A stretch of 20,118 bases of DNA from Cladosporium sp. IMV 00045. Lineage: Eukaryota > Ascomycota > Dothideomycetes > Cladosporiales > Cladosporiaceae. The stretch's first letter is position 1; each line of letters starts with the position of its first letter. Below are positions 1 to 10,170 of this stretch, piece by piece. Location: NCBI GenBank assembly GCA_001931905.2, contig MSJI02000404.1, positions 1 to 20,118 of the forward strand, read 5' to 3'. The notes beneath the pieces are model-generated. The model searched no databases, was not told the origin of the DNA, and was given only the letters and a program-made list of their open reading frames with translations. A program made the position numbers and the translations under genes.

Positions 1-1044
1 GTGCTGAATCAATCAGGGATTACAGTACCTGACAAAGTACCAGACTACGTTGGTTCTCATACATATCATAACTCACAGGCCGCAAGAGCGCCCAGGAGCC
101 GGGATGGAGACTCGCCAGCCGTGGAGGCGCCATCATTTGGATCATCAGTGCCATCCAGGCCCTTGCAAATGGACAGAATGCCGGACCCCAGAGACCCCAG
201 GATGCCCCCCAGGATGCCTCAAGAAAGAATACCTGTGAGCCGCGAGCCAGTGATGCCAGTGGACAGCCGGATGCAAGACCGCATGGACATTGATACTCCC
301 TCTGCTCCACCTCCGGACAGGCGTTACCAGTCAGTACCTAATGGCTACTCTGACCCCAGATATGGTGGTCCTGATCCCAGAGGCTACTCTGATCCCAGGC
401 CTATCTATCCACAGCAGGAGCAATCGCCATATGGCCGCGCTCCTGTGACCTCTTCCTACAGCCAGGAATCCATCTACGCCCGCAGCAGTAACAATCCATA
501 CCCTCCACAGCCCAATGATGGAGCACCGCCAGGATACGTGAGGCAAGGAAACTATTTTGTGCCCATTTCTTCCGCGGAACCAGCAGGACGTCAAGACGCC
601 CCTTTGTATGGACACTCCAATACCTATGGCCAGCCACCGCCGCCGCAGAGGAGCGACGGACGTGACCTGCGCGATCCGCGCGATGGCCCACGTGATCCCC
701 GCGACCCGAGAGATCAGAGAGACCCAAGGGATCCCAGATACGCCCAGGACTACCAGGACCCAAGGTATGCTTACCCTAGCCCGGCTGCCACTACGGCTTC
801 TTTGCCTCCTACCCGCGAGCGCGATTCGGTCACCAGTCCTCCGCAGACAAGGTTCGCAGACCCGTGGCATAACACCTCCAAGCGTCGGTGCATTTACTAA
901 CTTTTTCAAGTTCATATGGCTCTGTTCCGTCATATGAGTACGGCAGCCAACGTCGTAAGTATAGATGAGCGAGCGCTTCTTCCAATTCGGATTAGGCGCT
1001 GATGCGCGACGCCAGCCGGACCACAATACCCTTCTACTGGATAG
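1..1044 (+). CDS. Pro/Arg/Asp-rich low-complexity protein, 3' part only
   Basis: The frame is open from base 1, so the N-terminus lies outside the window; about 307 residues are visible. The protein is rich in Pro, Arg, Asp, Tyr and Gln, with YSDPR/DPR repeats around residues 115-135 and 221-257 and no recognisable folded domain. A first intron at 852-910 has donor GTTCGC, a perfect TACTAAC branch site and acceptor CAAG. Reading on gives SSYGSVPSYEYGSQR. A second intron at 955-1015 has donor GTAAGT, branch GCTGAT and acceptor CCAG, then a last short exon (PGPQYPSTG) to TAG at 1042-1044. If the second intron is not spliced, the frame stops at TGA 966-968; if neither is, at TAA 898-900. The composition and the GYVRQGNYFVP stretch recall fungal proteins annotated as transcription factor RfeG, but this is from memory and tentative. 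A disordered nuclear protein is plausible. Confidence 0.72.
661..771 (+). repeat. DPR-repeat coding segment
   Basis: Residues 221-257 are dominated by RDPRDPRD-type units, ending in two DPRYA-like units. The units use mixed codons (CGT/CGC/AGA/AGG for Arg, GAC/GAT for Asp), so this is not a recent slippage expansion. It suggests an old repeat kept at the amino-acid level, giving a charge-alternating disordered segment. Confidence 0.75.
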
Positions 1045-2768
1045 TCTGGACAACCAAATCAGAGGTCTGGCGCGCAGCCTTCCAGCAGGGATCCAAGCTA
1101 CGGAGGGCAGAGGCCTGGTCCACCGCCCAGCAATGACAGCAGTCGGGACGCCCGCCGTAAAAGGCAACAGTAGAACTTTCATAAATCCTGGATTTGGACA
1201 ATTCCGCTTGGTTTTTTCGCAATCTGTTTTCTGCTGCCTGCTGCTGAGGATGTCTGCTATCACTGTACGAGCTTTGCTTCTCCGACCATCTTGGCCAAAC
1301 GCAGAGCCTCCTTTCAAGGAGTGAAGGCAAGTGCAAAGATTGACTTGCCCTGCGAGCAGTAAGTAATAAGACTTCTGGACAACAATACCACCTTGGGAGC
1401 TGAGAGCGGGAACCCTCGATCGCCAAGGGCTACATTCCATCATCTAGGACTTTAGACTTGCCCACACGGATTCTGTTATGCGAAGTTCTTTTCCGTTGCC
1501 AGCTTGTTATGGAAAGCCATCAAATCGGATGCCATCTCATTTCCTCTGCTTACCGGAATCATCATGCTCCTTCGGATTTTGCCTTCTTCATTTGCGCTGG
1601 ACTTTAACTCTGGGCCAATTACGACTGATGACTATGACTGGTACATCCTATCTCTTGCGCGGACTGTTCGCTTTCGTTTTGCGTATGGAAAGGGAAAAAG
1701 GGTGCGAGTGGGGCTTTTCGTTTCTTTTCAATGCCGCATGCCTTGGTCTCTCCTCCTCGGAACCTGTCCGGAGCTGCAGCACACCATATGCATTGTCCCT
1801 CGGGAGACTCCCGCGCCAAGGATATGGATGGCAATGCATGTGGTCGATTTGGGAAGGGATCTTTTCGTTGTCATGTGGGTGGCTGGGTTTCTCTCGATGA
1901 TTCTTTTTCTTTCATCTAATTACTTTTACTGATCTCGAGAATATGGAAAGGGAATATGTTTGATCATCGACAGGTTGTTGCCATCTTCTCTTTCGGCCTT
2001 TGTTCTACGCGTCCGCCAGCCAGGAACTGCCATTCGTGCTGTCTCTCCCATTCATCGTTACCTCTGCCTTCGGCGCCGTGAATGCTCTCAGACTCTACAC
2101 TCCCACTGATGTTCGCCTCGTCGAAAACAGACTTGACATATTGTCGACCCCGTCGAATCTGCAACATCTCATTCGTCTTATCCCCTCCCTGTCCGTGTCA
2201 GACAAAAATGGCATGGCCATCCATCTCGATCATTTCATGCTACTGCTCTGCTTTCTATAGTTCACCCCGTCTTTTACATTGACTCCGTATCCCTCCAGCC
2301 TGAACGGAGACCCTGTGTCTTGCCCAACACAGCGAGGCTCTCGCTTCTTGCCCCCTAGCTATTGTAAGGAAAATCAAGAGATTTGCCGACTGCAGACAGC
2401 ACAATTCTCGTTCGAAAAAACTATCAGCATCTTTCGTTACGATATTCCTTCATGAACCACATCCCACTCCGGCGGAATTGTTCGAAATCGCAGGAAATTT
2501 CACAGCCGAACCGCGCAGCTCACCGTCCGACATACGCAGCTCTCACCTTCAAGTACCACGAAAACCAGATTCATGCCTGCAGCGCAGCTTCCGCAGGCTG
2601 TCGTATTATGACAACCCGTCGATCACGCTCCAATTCAACTTCCGACGAGCTCGGCATGGGAAAAGTGGGAGATCCACGCGACGAAGGCAGAAGAAAGCCA
2701 AAAGAATAGTGCATCCTGGGCTACAGTCCACATCACGTACATAAAATCCAGACCCGACAACAAACCCC
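1045..2768. other. Gap between convergent genes, no gene recognised
   Basis: About 1.7 kb lies between the 3' ends of the low-complexity protein gene and the permease gene. The longest plus-strand open frames (for example 1504-1932) resemble no family I recognise and have no supporting intron pattern. Stretches near 1740-2300 are pyrimidine-rich on the plus strand. It may hold long 3' UTRs or a non-coding transcript; the sequence does not decide. Confidence 0.5.
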
Positions 2769-4767
2769 TCACATTTTCTCACTCTTTGCCATCCCCTCCC
2801 TTACCTCCCCCTCCACCGCCCCTCTCCCCTCCCCAGACACAGACACAGACACACCCACCACCTCCTCCCCAAGCACCACACCCCCACTCTCCGGCCCCCT
2901 AAACTGTTTCCTCCCCGTGGTACACCACGTGACACCCGCAATGGCCATAATCGCCCCCACAGCCGCGGAAGTGTAGTTCATATTCTGCGGCGTGACGGGG
3001 AATATCGTCGGGAAATTGCATGTCACGCCGATGAAGAGCAGGTACACCAGGCCGAGCACGTTGAGGGGCACGCTGAGCCGGCCGAGGTTGTAGGCACCGC
3101 TTATGTGGGTGGCGGAGGGGTTGGGGGTGCGGGTTAAGAGGGAGGAGAGGCGTGCGAGGAGGACGAGGGCGTAGGATATATCTTGGGAGAGGGTGTTAGC
3201 TTGAGGATTCTTTGGTGCTTGGATTTTGGGAGAGGGGAAGAGAAGAAGAGAGCAAACGTACAAAACCCTTCAGTCGCAATGGAAACGACCGTCTCGAAAC
3301 CAGTCTCGGTGCCGAAATAGATGCTATTCAGTGCGAGCTGGACGAAAACCGTCAAGCACAAAGCGTTGACGGGAACGCTGCGTTTGCTTTCGACTTTGCC
3401 GAAGAAATCGGAGAAAGGGAGACCACTGGACATTCGAGTCAGCTTACAACATCGTTCGGTCTGTGCATTTCAATACACTGCATTGCCTTTCCTTACCGAT
3501 CACGAGCAAAAGCATACACGGCCCGACCTCCCTCTGCCGTAAGCGAGTTGGACGCTCCGGAGACGATGACGGTGATTAAAGCGCACAGGCAGCTCGCGCC
3601 GGCGATGGATTGCGTGCTGTTGAAAATGATCTCGATGACGGGGACGCCGGTGGGGGTTGATGCTGTGGTTTCGATGTCGCCGATGCAGAAGCAGAGGGCG
3701 ATGAGGGCCTGTGAGAGGATGAAGATTAATGCATTAGCCGGGCTGGACTTGAGATGACATGGGGAAGGTTGGAAGCACGCACGATGAACCCGGTGAAAGC
3801 GCCAACGTAGACCGCCATAACGATGGCGCGAGGTGCTTCTCTTCGCGCGTTCTTGAGCTCTTCTGTCATGTGGGCTGGTGCGTCGTAGCCTGTGGATGTC
3901 TTAATCAGTCCCCGGTTCACACGGTAGAGCTCAAGAAAACTGTCAACAACTCACAACACATGCCAAAAGCCGACTGCAACAGCCCCAACACAGCGGTATA
4001 GCTAGGATTGAAGCCCGTCAAATTGACGAAATCGGAAAACACAAAACTGGCCGACTGCTTGTGATCATTAACCGCCAGAATGGTCACAACGACAATCACA
4101 AAAGAGCTGATGTTGAAAATGAATATCCCCCTGGAAACCTTATCCAGCAACCTCGGCAACCAAGTATTGAACGACAAGGCCGCCAATCCAACACAGTAGG
4201 CCACGAGCGTCGTGTGCCAGCGCTCGATGACGAAAGACGGGTTGTTGAGGTTGACGAGCCCGAGGATGAAGTTGGCCACGATGAAATTGTTCGTCGCCCC
4301 CATTGCCAGAATGCCTATGAGCATGAACCAGCCGGCGACGTAGGAGAAGCCTCGCGCGATGGATCGGGGTGCCATGACGGCTACCCAGGAGTATTGTCCG
4401 CCTGCGACCGGGTAGGCGGAGCACCTGCTAGCTGTCAGCCTGTTTGGTGATCACCTTTGGTGCAATTGAAGGAATCTCACATCTCAGCCATACTATACGC
4501 AACGCACAACGTGAACAAGCAAACCCCAATCCAACTCCAAACCATCACGGGCGGGCCGCCGCTTTCAACTCCAATGATGAGGACGCTCGACAGGGCTGTC
4601 CAGCTGGTCACGACGCTGAAACTGAACCCAATCATGCCCAGAAGGCCGAAGGAGCGTGTGAGCTCGCTCTTGTAGCCGAGTTGTTCCAGTGCGGCATCTT
4701 CGGAGAGAGCGTGGGGTGCTGTGGGTTTGATCAGGTCGTTGTCGTAGTCGGGGTCGATGTCTTTCAT
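2769..4767 (-). CDS. Amino-acid/GABA-permease-type transporter (APC superfamily)
   Basis: Plasma-membrane or organellar proton-coupled permease of the fungal GABA/choline/amino-acid family (AA_permease_2, ACT-type). Six exons: 4767-4481, 4424-3955, 3889-3783, 3708-3497, 3425-3262, 3181-2769; the five introns are 56, 65, 74, 71 and 80 nt and four have clear GCTRAY or CTGAT branch sites. The joined frame is 550 residues, usual for the family. Diagnostic motifs cross the junctions: AEMCSAYPVAGGQYSW at residues 94-109, CYDAPAHMTEE at 253-263, ALCFCIGDIE, YAFARDRGLPFSDFF and EGFYISYALVLLARL. The hydrophobic profile fits about 12 membrane helices with a hydrophilic N-terminus (residues 1-40) and C-terminal tail. 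The start has A at -3. Substrate cannot be fixed from sequence; GABA, other amino acids or choline are all possible. Upstream GATAAG motifs would fit nitrogen control. Confidence 0.93.
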
Positions 4768-6002
4768 GATTGAGATTGGAAGGGGAGGTTAGAAGACTGC
4801 CTATGGAGTCGAAGGATATGTGAGGTAGAGGGGATGGGTAGGAGTAGCTAGCTATAAGAAAGCACGCATCAACTTGCCTATTGAACAGCCGATCAACAGA
4901 CTAAAGCAGTCTCGCACAAGCGAACGAAACCCTCCTCTATCAATCGATCAGTCACATAGTCCTCTTACTTAACGACGTCCAACATGCCCTCTGAAACGCA
5001 AGGACATACCGAACCGCGACTAGATCTCTGCACAATCACCGACATGGCCTGCAGGGCTAGTAGCTCGAAGAGGATCATGATGCCGACCACCCATGCCTCT
5101 TCTCCTCACGCGCGGACACCGAGCGGGACAGCTATACGCCGAAATATAGAACGAAGATAGGAAGGCCACGAAAGGTTTCCTCGGGCAAACGATGTTGCGT
5201 TACAATCAGTCGGCGTGCGGGGGAAATGTGGAGACAAAAAGATAAGGGCAGACAGAGGTTGATGAAGTCGAAGTTGTTCCGTCTGCAGATCAAAGCGACA
5301 CGCAACCCGTGATAGAAAAAGAAACGAGAAACCCATCGAGAACGACCCATTTTGTCGTGATCACCTCGATGGTGTGCCATAAGAGCGACGTCTATTTCCT
5401 CGAAGCCATCCGTCCAGATTTGATGCGAACAAGACTCATCTTACCCTTGGCGGTAATGCTTCGCAACTCTTATCTCCATGAAAGTGGAGACCAAACCCAT
5501 CATCCCTCATCCATGCTCATGTAGCCCTATTTCCTCACACGAACGGGGATGGGGTATGATAAGGTACCTAGACAATAATCTCTGGAGGAGTTTCACAAAG
5601 CGTTGAAGATTAGTACCTGTTCAAACCACGCCAAATGCAGCATTTCGCTTCTGCTTCCATCAGTCACCGACAAGTCGGACGAAGCATAAGTTACGGCGTC
5701 GCGGCGATAGTTTTCTCACAGCCGGGAAGCGACGCTTTCGTTTTTCGTTCAGCTCTCTTTGGGTCTCGTCATGTACTTTGGTCTGGCTTTTCATTCGCTA
5801 CCTATCAATACTCTCACTTCCACCATGACTAACAATATCCCTCTAAGGTAATCTCAAGCAACAACGTATCATATTCATCGCATTTCAAGTCGTCGCCAGC
5901 GGCGGGTAAGGCTTCCAAGAGAAAGAATCGCGTTGCCAAAAACAAGTCCAGATCATCACCCACCCACTACGAACACCATCAATCCATCCCGACAACATCA
6001 AA
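4768..6002. other. Permease 5' flank and transcription-factor 3' flank
   Basis: This 1.2-kb interval lies upstream of the permease and downstream of the Zn2Cys6 gene. No convincing coding region was seen; the short minus-strand frames at 5106-5380 and 5885-6079 have no recognisable content. It carries several GATA-type motifs, listed separately. Confidence 0.55.
5240..5563. promoter_or_regulatory. Three GATAAG motifs upstream of the permease
   Basis: AGATAAG at 5240-5246 (+), AGATAAG on the minus strand at 5469-5475, and TGATAAG at 5557-5563 (+), about 470-800 bp before the permease start. HGATAR is the known site of fungal GATA factors such as AreA/NIT2, which control nitrogen-source permeases. 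A weaker AGATAG lies at 5155-5160. Binding is inferred only. Confidence 0.35.
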
Positions 6003-6227
6003 TCACCCAAACCCCCCACCCCCCAACCCATCCAACCCCCCATTAGGAATGCCGAAAAACTCAAACCAATCGCCCACATTCAGCGTCGTCGGCACGATCG
6101 GCCCCCCGTACGAAGAATTGCTGTACTGGTCGTCGCTCTGCTGCTGCTGGCCGTGGCCGGAAGACATGGCTTGCAGCTGGGCCCAGGCCGCTGGGTCTTG
6201 CGCGTAGGACATTGAGGTGGAGGACAT

Positions 6228-6264
<37 letters not shown>

Positions 6265-9200
6265 GGGTCTAGGGGAAGGGCTGTTGACTGGGATTGCTGC
6301 ATTTGCGGGGCGAATTGTTGCGCCTGCTGCTGCGGTTGGCGTAAGGCTGGGTCGACCATGCTTTGGTTGGGGCTTTGGAGGGGGAAGAGGCCGTTGGCTT
6401 CGGGCGGGAAGAGTTGGTCGGGCTGGTAGTTTTGCCACAGGTCGTCGGAGATTTTGGGCGAGTTGCGCGTGTGCAGGAAGAGGTCGGGCGGAGTGCCGGG
6501 GATGGAGTACGGGTTGAAGGGCGTGGTTGGGCGCGTGTTGCTGCGCGAGGCGCCCATGAAAGCGTCGGTGGCTTTCATTTGTGGTGCGTCGTTGGAGGAT
6601 AGTTGCGGTAGTTGCTGTTGCTGCTGTCCTTGAGTCTGCTGGGGTAGATCTCGTGAAGGCGTGATGGCGGGCGATTGTGGTCTGGATCGCTCGTACGACA
6701 TTTGCGGTGCCGGCGGTCCGTTGGAGTAACCGAACTCCATCTCTTCGAACTTGCGCTTGTGACTCTCGTTCGAGGTGAATTCAGTCGGCGTGGGATCCTT
6801 CGTCTTGGTGCCGCTGAAACCGTTGGGTTTTCCTTTCTGATGGCGTCTGCCAGCGGCCTTTTGCAAACGCTCTTCAAGTACCTTGTTACCAAGGATCGAT
6901 TCGAACAGCGTGTGCACCATCTTCGCCACCATCCAGACCTTGGACACATCCCTAAGAGCATTCATGCAGATGGTTATCCGCTGCTGTGTCACCGAGACGA
7001 TCGACTGATTGGAGGATCGCATTTGGTAAACGTGCATGATGAGTGCGGAAAACAAGCTGTAGACACTGCATCCGCTGTCAGTAACGTCTTACGCGGCTTT
7101 CTTTCTAAATTTGTGTCTTGTCTTACATGAACGCCGGTGTGAAGCGGAGCTGGTCGTGGGATTGCAACGCTTCTACGATTGATGTGATCATACCCGCTGC
7201 TTGATAAGCGATGGTTCGTGAAGGATATGCCGGCTCTTCCAAGAGTCCATTGGCTTGTCGAGATTCTGCTGAGCCTGCAGGTGGCATGTGTGCGCGATGA
7301 AGCAGACAAAGAGTGGTGCTACAAGCACGTTAGCAAGCGGACCGGTATCGTGGGCGGGCTGTGCCAGAACATACTAGTAATTTGAATGGAGAAGAGCCGA
7401 CCAGAAATGATGCCGTTGAGGTTCCCACCGTACCTCTGGTGGGCAGTTTTGAAGCCAATCCGCAAGCGCCATGTCACTGTGTGTAAGGTCAAGCGCGTTA
7501 TTTCGTCGAACTTTGGAAGCGACTGAGTACTGCTGGGAAAGCACCAGACCCATGATTTCGCAAAGCTTGACGTAGTTGAGGAAAAATTGAACGTGTATGG
7601 GGTCAGGAGGGTATTCCGCCGGTCGATCGGGCTCATCGTCAATGAAGTCGTCTTCGGAGACCATCTCAACATCTGAGTCTTCGATGTTGATAGAGACGGG
7701 GCGTCCTAAAGCAACAGCAACGGATCGATCGCGGGTGAAGAGGGTCCACCAAATGCGTTTCCAGAGGCGTTTGTCGGCCTTGCTTATTTGTGAGGATTCG
7801 ATGCTTGGGTTTGTTAATGTCTGTTGAAGCCTTTGGGAAGCTAGACTTTTGCGTTTCTCACCTGCGGTGCATTCCTGAGCCCTGCGCAACAATCACAGCG
7901 ACTCTACTCCAGTAGAACACGTTCTTCGTTACATCTTGCGCAATGTCAGACCAAGCTGCCATGGGATTTCCTGGCACTCTTTGGTGCTTACCTGAGATGT
8001 CTTGTTAGCAGAGTTCTTGATGATCCTCAAGTCTTCAATCGAATAGAAGAGTCTGGCCTCATGTTTCTCCCAACGAAATGTTGACATCAATCGCTCCCCT
8101 AGAGCTACATGACACTGGAAATCATGAAAATGATGTGCATACCTTCTGGGCCTTCCCACCACCATGCTAGCAGAATCAAAGCCTGCACGATGGTGACTCT
8201 GTCGTCCTCGTAGTTCGCATCATACAACGCTTTGGCACGCTTGTAGAAGGTCATCGCCGCGGGTGTGGTAGACCCATTGGCGTCCATCAGTTGGGGGTTG
8301 CTGCAAACTCTCGAACCGGCCAGAAGTATTGCCTGCAACAAGAGTAATGAGGGAGGGTTTTTGGGATCTCTGTATCGTCGCATGAACTTGCTGCGGTTTA
8401 TGACGGGCACAACAGGCGCGATCCATTGGAAGTACGCGTCGACGAGCTCATCACACAGAGCTCTGGGAGGAAGCAGGAAGGCTCCCCTCTGATGCAGGAT
8501 GTCGATCTCCACATTGTCCAGCTCGTTCACGCGGGCTCTTGCTCCCCTCACGTTTTCCGGCAGAGGGTAATGAACAACATCGGTCGTACCGTGCTTGTCC
8601 TGAACAAGGAGAGACAAGTTTGAGGATTCTCCGAGGTATGCGACGCGTCCGGCTTCTTTGATTGGTGCGCGCGCAAATTTGGGCTTCATGTAGTGCAAGT
8701 AGGTGTTGTCGAGGGTACGTTGTTGCGAGGCATATCCGTCAGGCGCTTCCGTCGCTGGTAGTCCGGCCTGGCTATTCGCGCCAATCTCATCTGGCATTCC
8801 TTTGCTTGCGTTCAGAGACGACCTGGAATTCTGGGCGCCAGGAACTGCGGCTGGTGATTGCTCGATCGTGGAACCGTAGGACTCTCGTCGTTCACTGTTT
8901 GTCACGTTGTCAGCGCAAATCACGTTAGGAGTATCCCGGACTGGCGCGTACTTGTCCGCCTCTTTCTTTCCCGCTGTCTTTTTGCGCTTTGGCGTGGGGA
9001 TCTTGCAATCGATGGAGAAGGCAACGCAGTTCGTGCATGGTACACCTAGGCTCGCCGCGTCGCATCGCACCTATGATGTTGTGAGTATGATCGCATTCAG
9101 AATACTTGTACGGATTGAAGACGGGATCGCACCTTTCGCGCGTGACATGTCTGGGAGAATGTTAGCAGGGTCCACTCCAAATCGGACGAAACCAAAACTT

Positions 9201-9392
9201 ACCTCGCATGCTCGCGATGCGCGTTGTCTGGAGGTCAGGTCAGCGATGTCTTCCTCAAGGATACTCCGCGACAACACACCTCCTAAAGCTGGGATGACCG
9301 GGACTGTTGGTGTTTTGGGCATCGCTGGCAGTGTTGCTAGGGCTTTGGCCGGCCGCGCCCATATTTGCGGCAGGCGGCCGCTGGTCATCCAT
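6003..9392 (-). CDS. Zn2Cys6 fungal-specific transcription factor (Ctf1/Far-like)
   Basis: Nuclear DNA-binding regulator. Eight exons: 9392-9280, 9227-9203, 9150-9133, 9070-8143, 7934-7862, 7803-7375, 7318-7127, 7065-6003, giving 946 residues. The zinc cluster at residues 45-74 has C45, C48, C55, C64, C67, C74, spacing CX2CX6CX8CX2CX6C, followed by a basic linker (KRKKTAGKK). The fungal TF middle homology region runs from about residue 250 to 540, with the typical EGPEDVTKNVFYWSR, GMHRS and KRLWKRIWWTLFTRDRSVA stretches restored across splice junctions. The C-terminal third is Gln/Pro/Ser-rich, with a 12-Gln run at 861-872, a likely activation region. The start has ACC before ATGG and no in-frame ATG was found just upstream. 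The zinc cluster and middle region recall the group annotated as cutinase transcription factor 1 (Ctf1/FarA/FarB, lipid-responsive), but the target pathway is not shown here. The last intron is 61 nt; the fourth, 208 nt, is compound-looking. Confidence 0.9.
6228..6263 (-). repeat. CAG trinucleotide tract coding poly-Gln
   Basis: Eleven uninterrupted CTG units on the plus strand (6231-6263) plus one TTG read on the minus strand as CAG x11 and CAA, coding Gln861-872 of the Zn2Cys6 factor. The purity of the tract, against mixed CAG/CAA runs elsewhere in the same region, suggests recent slippage and likely length variation between isolates. Confidence 0.9.
7935..8142 (-). other. Compound intron with internal abutting splice sites
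   Basis: Fourth intron of the Zn2Cys6 gene, 208 nt, three to four times longer than its neighbours. It starts with GTATGC at 8142 and ends CAAG at 7935, joining GAA-G to AT-GTA to give the conserved GPEDVTKN. Inside, a strong branch and acceptor (TGCTAAC at 8010-8004, TCTCAG ending at 7992) is followed with no gap by a donor GTAAGC at 7991, which has its own branch (TCTGAC) before the final CAAG. It therefore reads as introns of 151 and 57 nt back to back. Confidence 0.6.
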
Positions 9393-10170
9393 GGTTGGTG
9401 AACGCGAGGAGGAAGATGTTGTTATGCGATGAACAGGACGACTTGTCGCGAGGATATCCAAGAGGTTGTCGCAACGCGGTGGTGGAGGTAGGTCGGGAAG
9501 AGGTGGACGTTTCGGCTCGAGGTCCAGGCGCGAGAGCTATAGGGCAGGCGAGCCCAGGTCGCAGATGATCTCCGTCTTTCTCCCTGTAGGATATATGCGG
9601 GGAGCAGGTCCTGTGAGAGGTGCTCGTGGTGAGGTAGCACTGTCGAGGTTGTAGTAAGGTGGGCGCGCCGGGATGATCCGACCAGGCAGTGCAGTCCCAG
9701 ATGGGAGGATAAGAGGGGAAGGGGGCGACGGGCGCAGTCGCTGTAGACCCGCTATACAGACAAGAATATCTCCTTCTGGTAGCACTCACGCGATCCGCCG
9801 TCGGTGGACTCTTGGAGTAGTAGAAGTGGCAGCCTCCCTTAGCTGTTCTGTGGGAGAGTGAGTGTGCCTCGGCCCAGAAATGAATCGACTTGTCACGGGC
9901 CAATGTCGGGCACTTGCGAGCAGAAGGGTAAAGTGATCGACGCTGACTGGCTGGAGCTGCCTGCATCTCTGTATCCTTTGGCAAGCTCGGAAAGAGGGAA
10001 GGTTTGCGAGAGAAAGCCCTATACTGTAAACATCACCACATCAAACATCCTATTAGAATATTCTATCACTCGCAAACCCAAACATAAATCCTAACCAATT
10101 GTCTTCACATTCACCAAGACTAAGCAAACCACCAAACAAAAGATTCTGTCATCAAGAATCAAAACCAAAA
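9393..10170. promoter_or_regulatory. Divergent promoter region (Zn2Cys6 factor / STEEP1-like gene)
   Basis: This 778-bp interval separates the start codons of two divergent genes. The part near the transcription factor (9400-9800) is GC-rich; the last 150 bp before 10171 are A-rich, usual for a fungal 5' leader. A long minus-strand open frame overlaps it but has low-complexity, unrecognisable content. No specific operator was identified. Confidence 0.45.

Noticed and set aside
331..1443. 370-codon minus-strand open frame opposite the first gene
   Set aside because: It mirrors the repetitive coding strand, has no family features, and conflicts with the well-supported plus-strand gene and its TACTAAC intron.
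1504..1932. 142-codon plus-strand frame with hydrophobic stretches
   Set aside because: No recognisable domain, no splice pattern extending it, and overlapping frames of similar length; probably chance.
6212..6517. Poly-Ala, poly-Cys and poly-Leu frames around the CTG tract
   Set aside because: These are other-frame readings of the poly-Gln codons of the transcription factor.
7992..8098. Possible extra coding exon inside the fourth intron of the Zn2Cys6 gene
   Set aside because: It stays open for 107 nt, but inclusion shifts phase so that the next exon reads ATG-TAA, and homologous proteins run straight through GPEDVTKN.
9385..9984. 199-codon minus-strand frame before the Zn2Cys6 gene
   Set aside because: Low-complexity Ser/Pro/Arg content without motifs; it lies in a divergent promoter and overlaps the true first exon in another frame.
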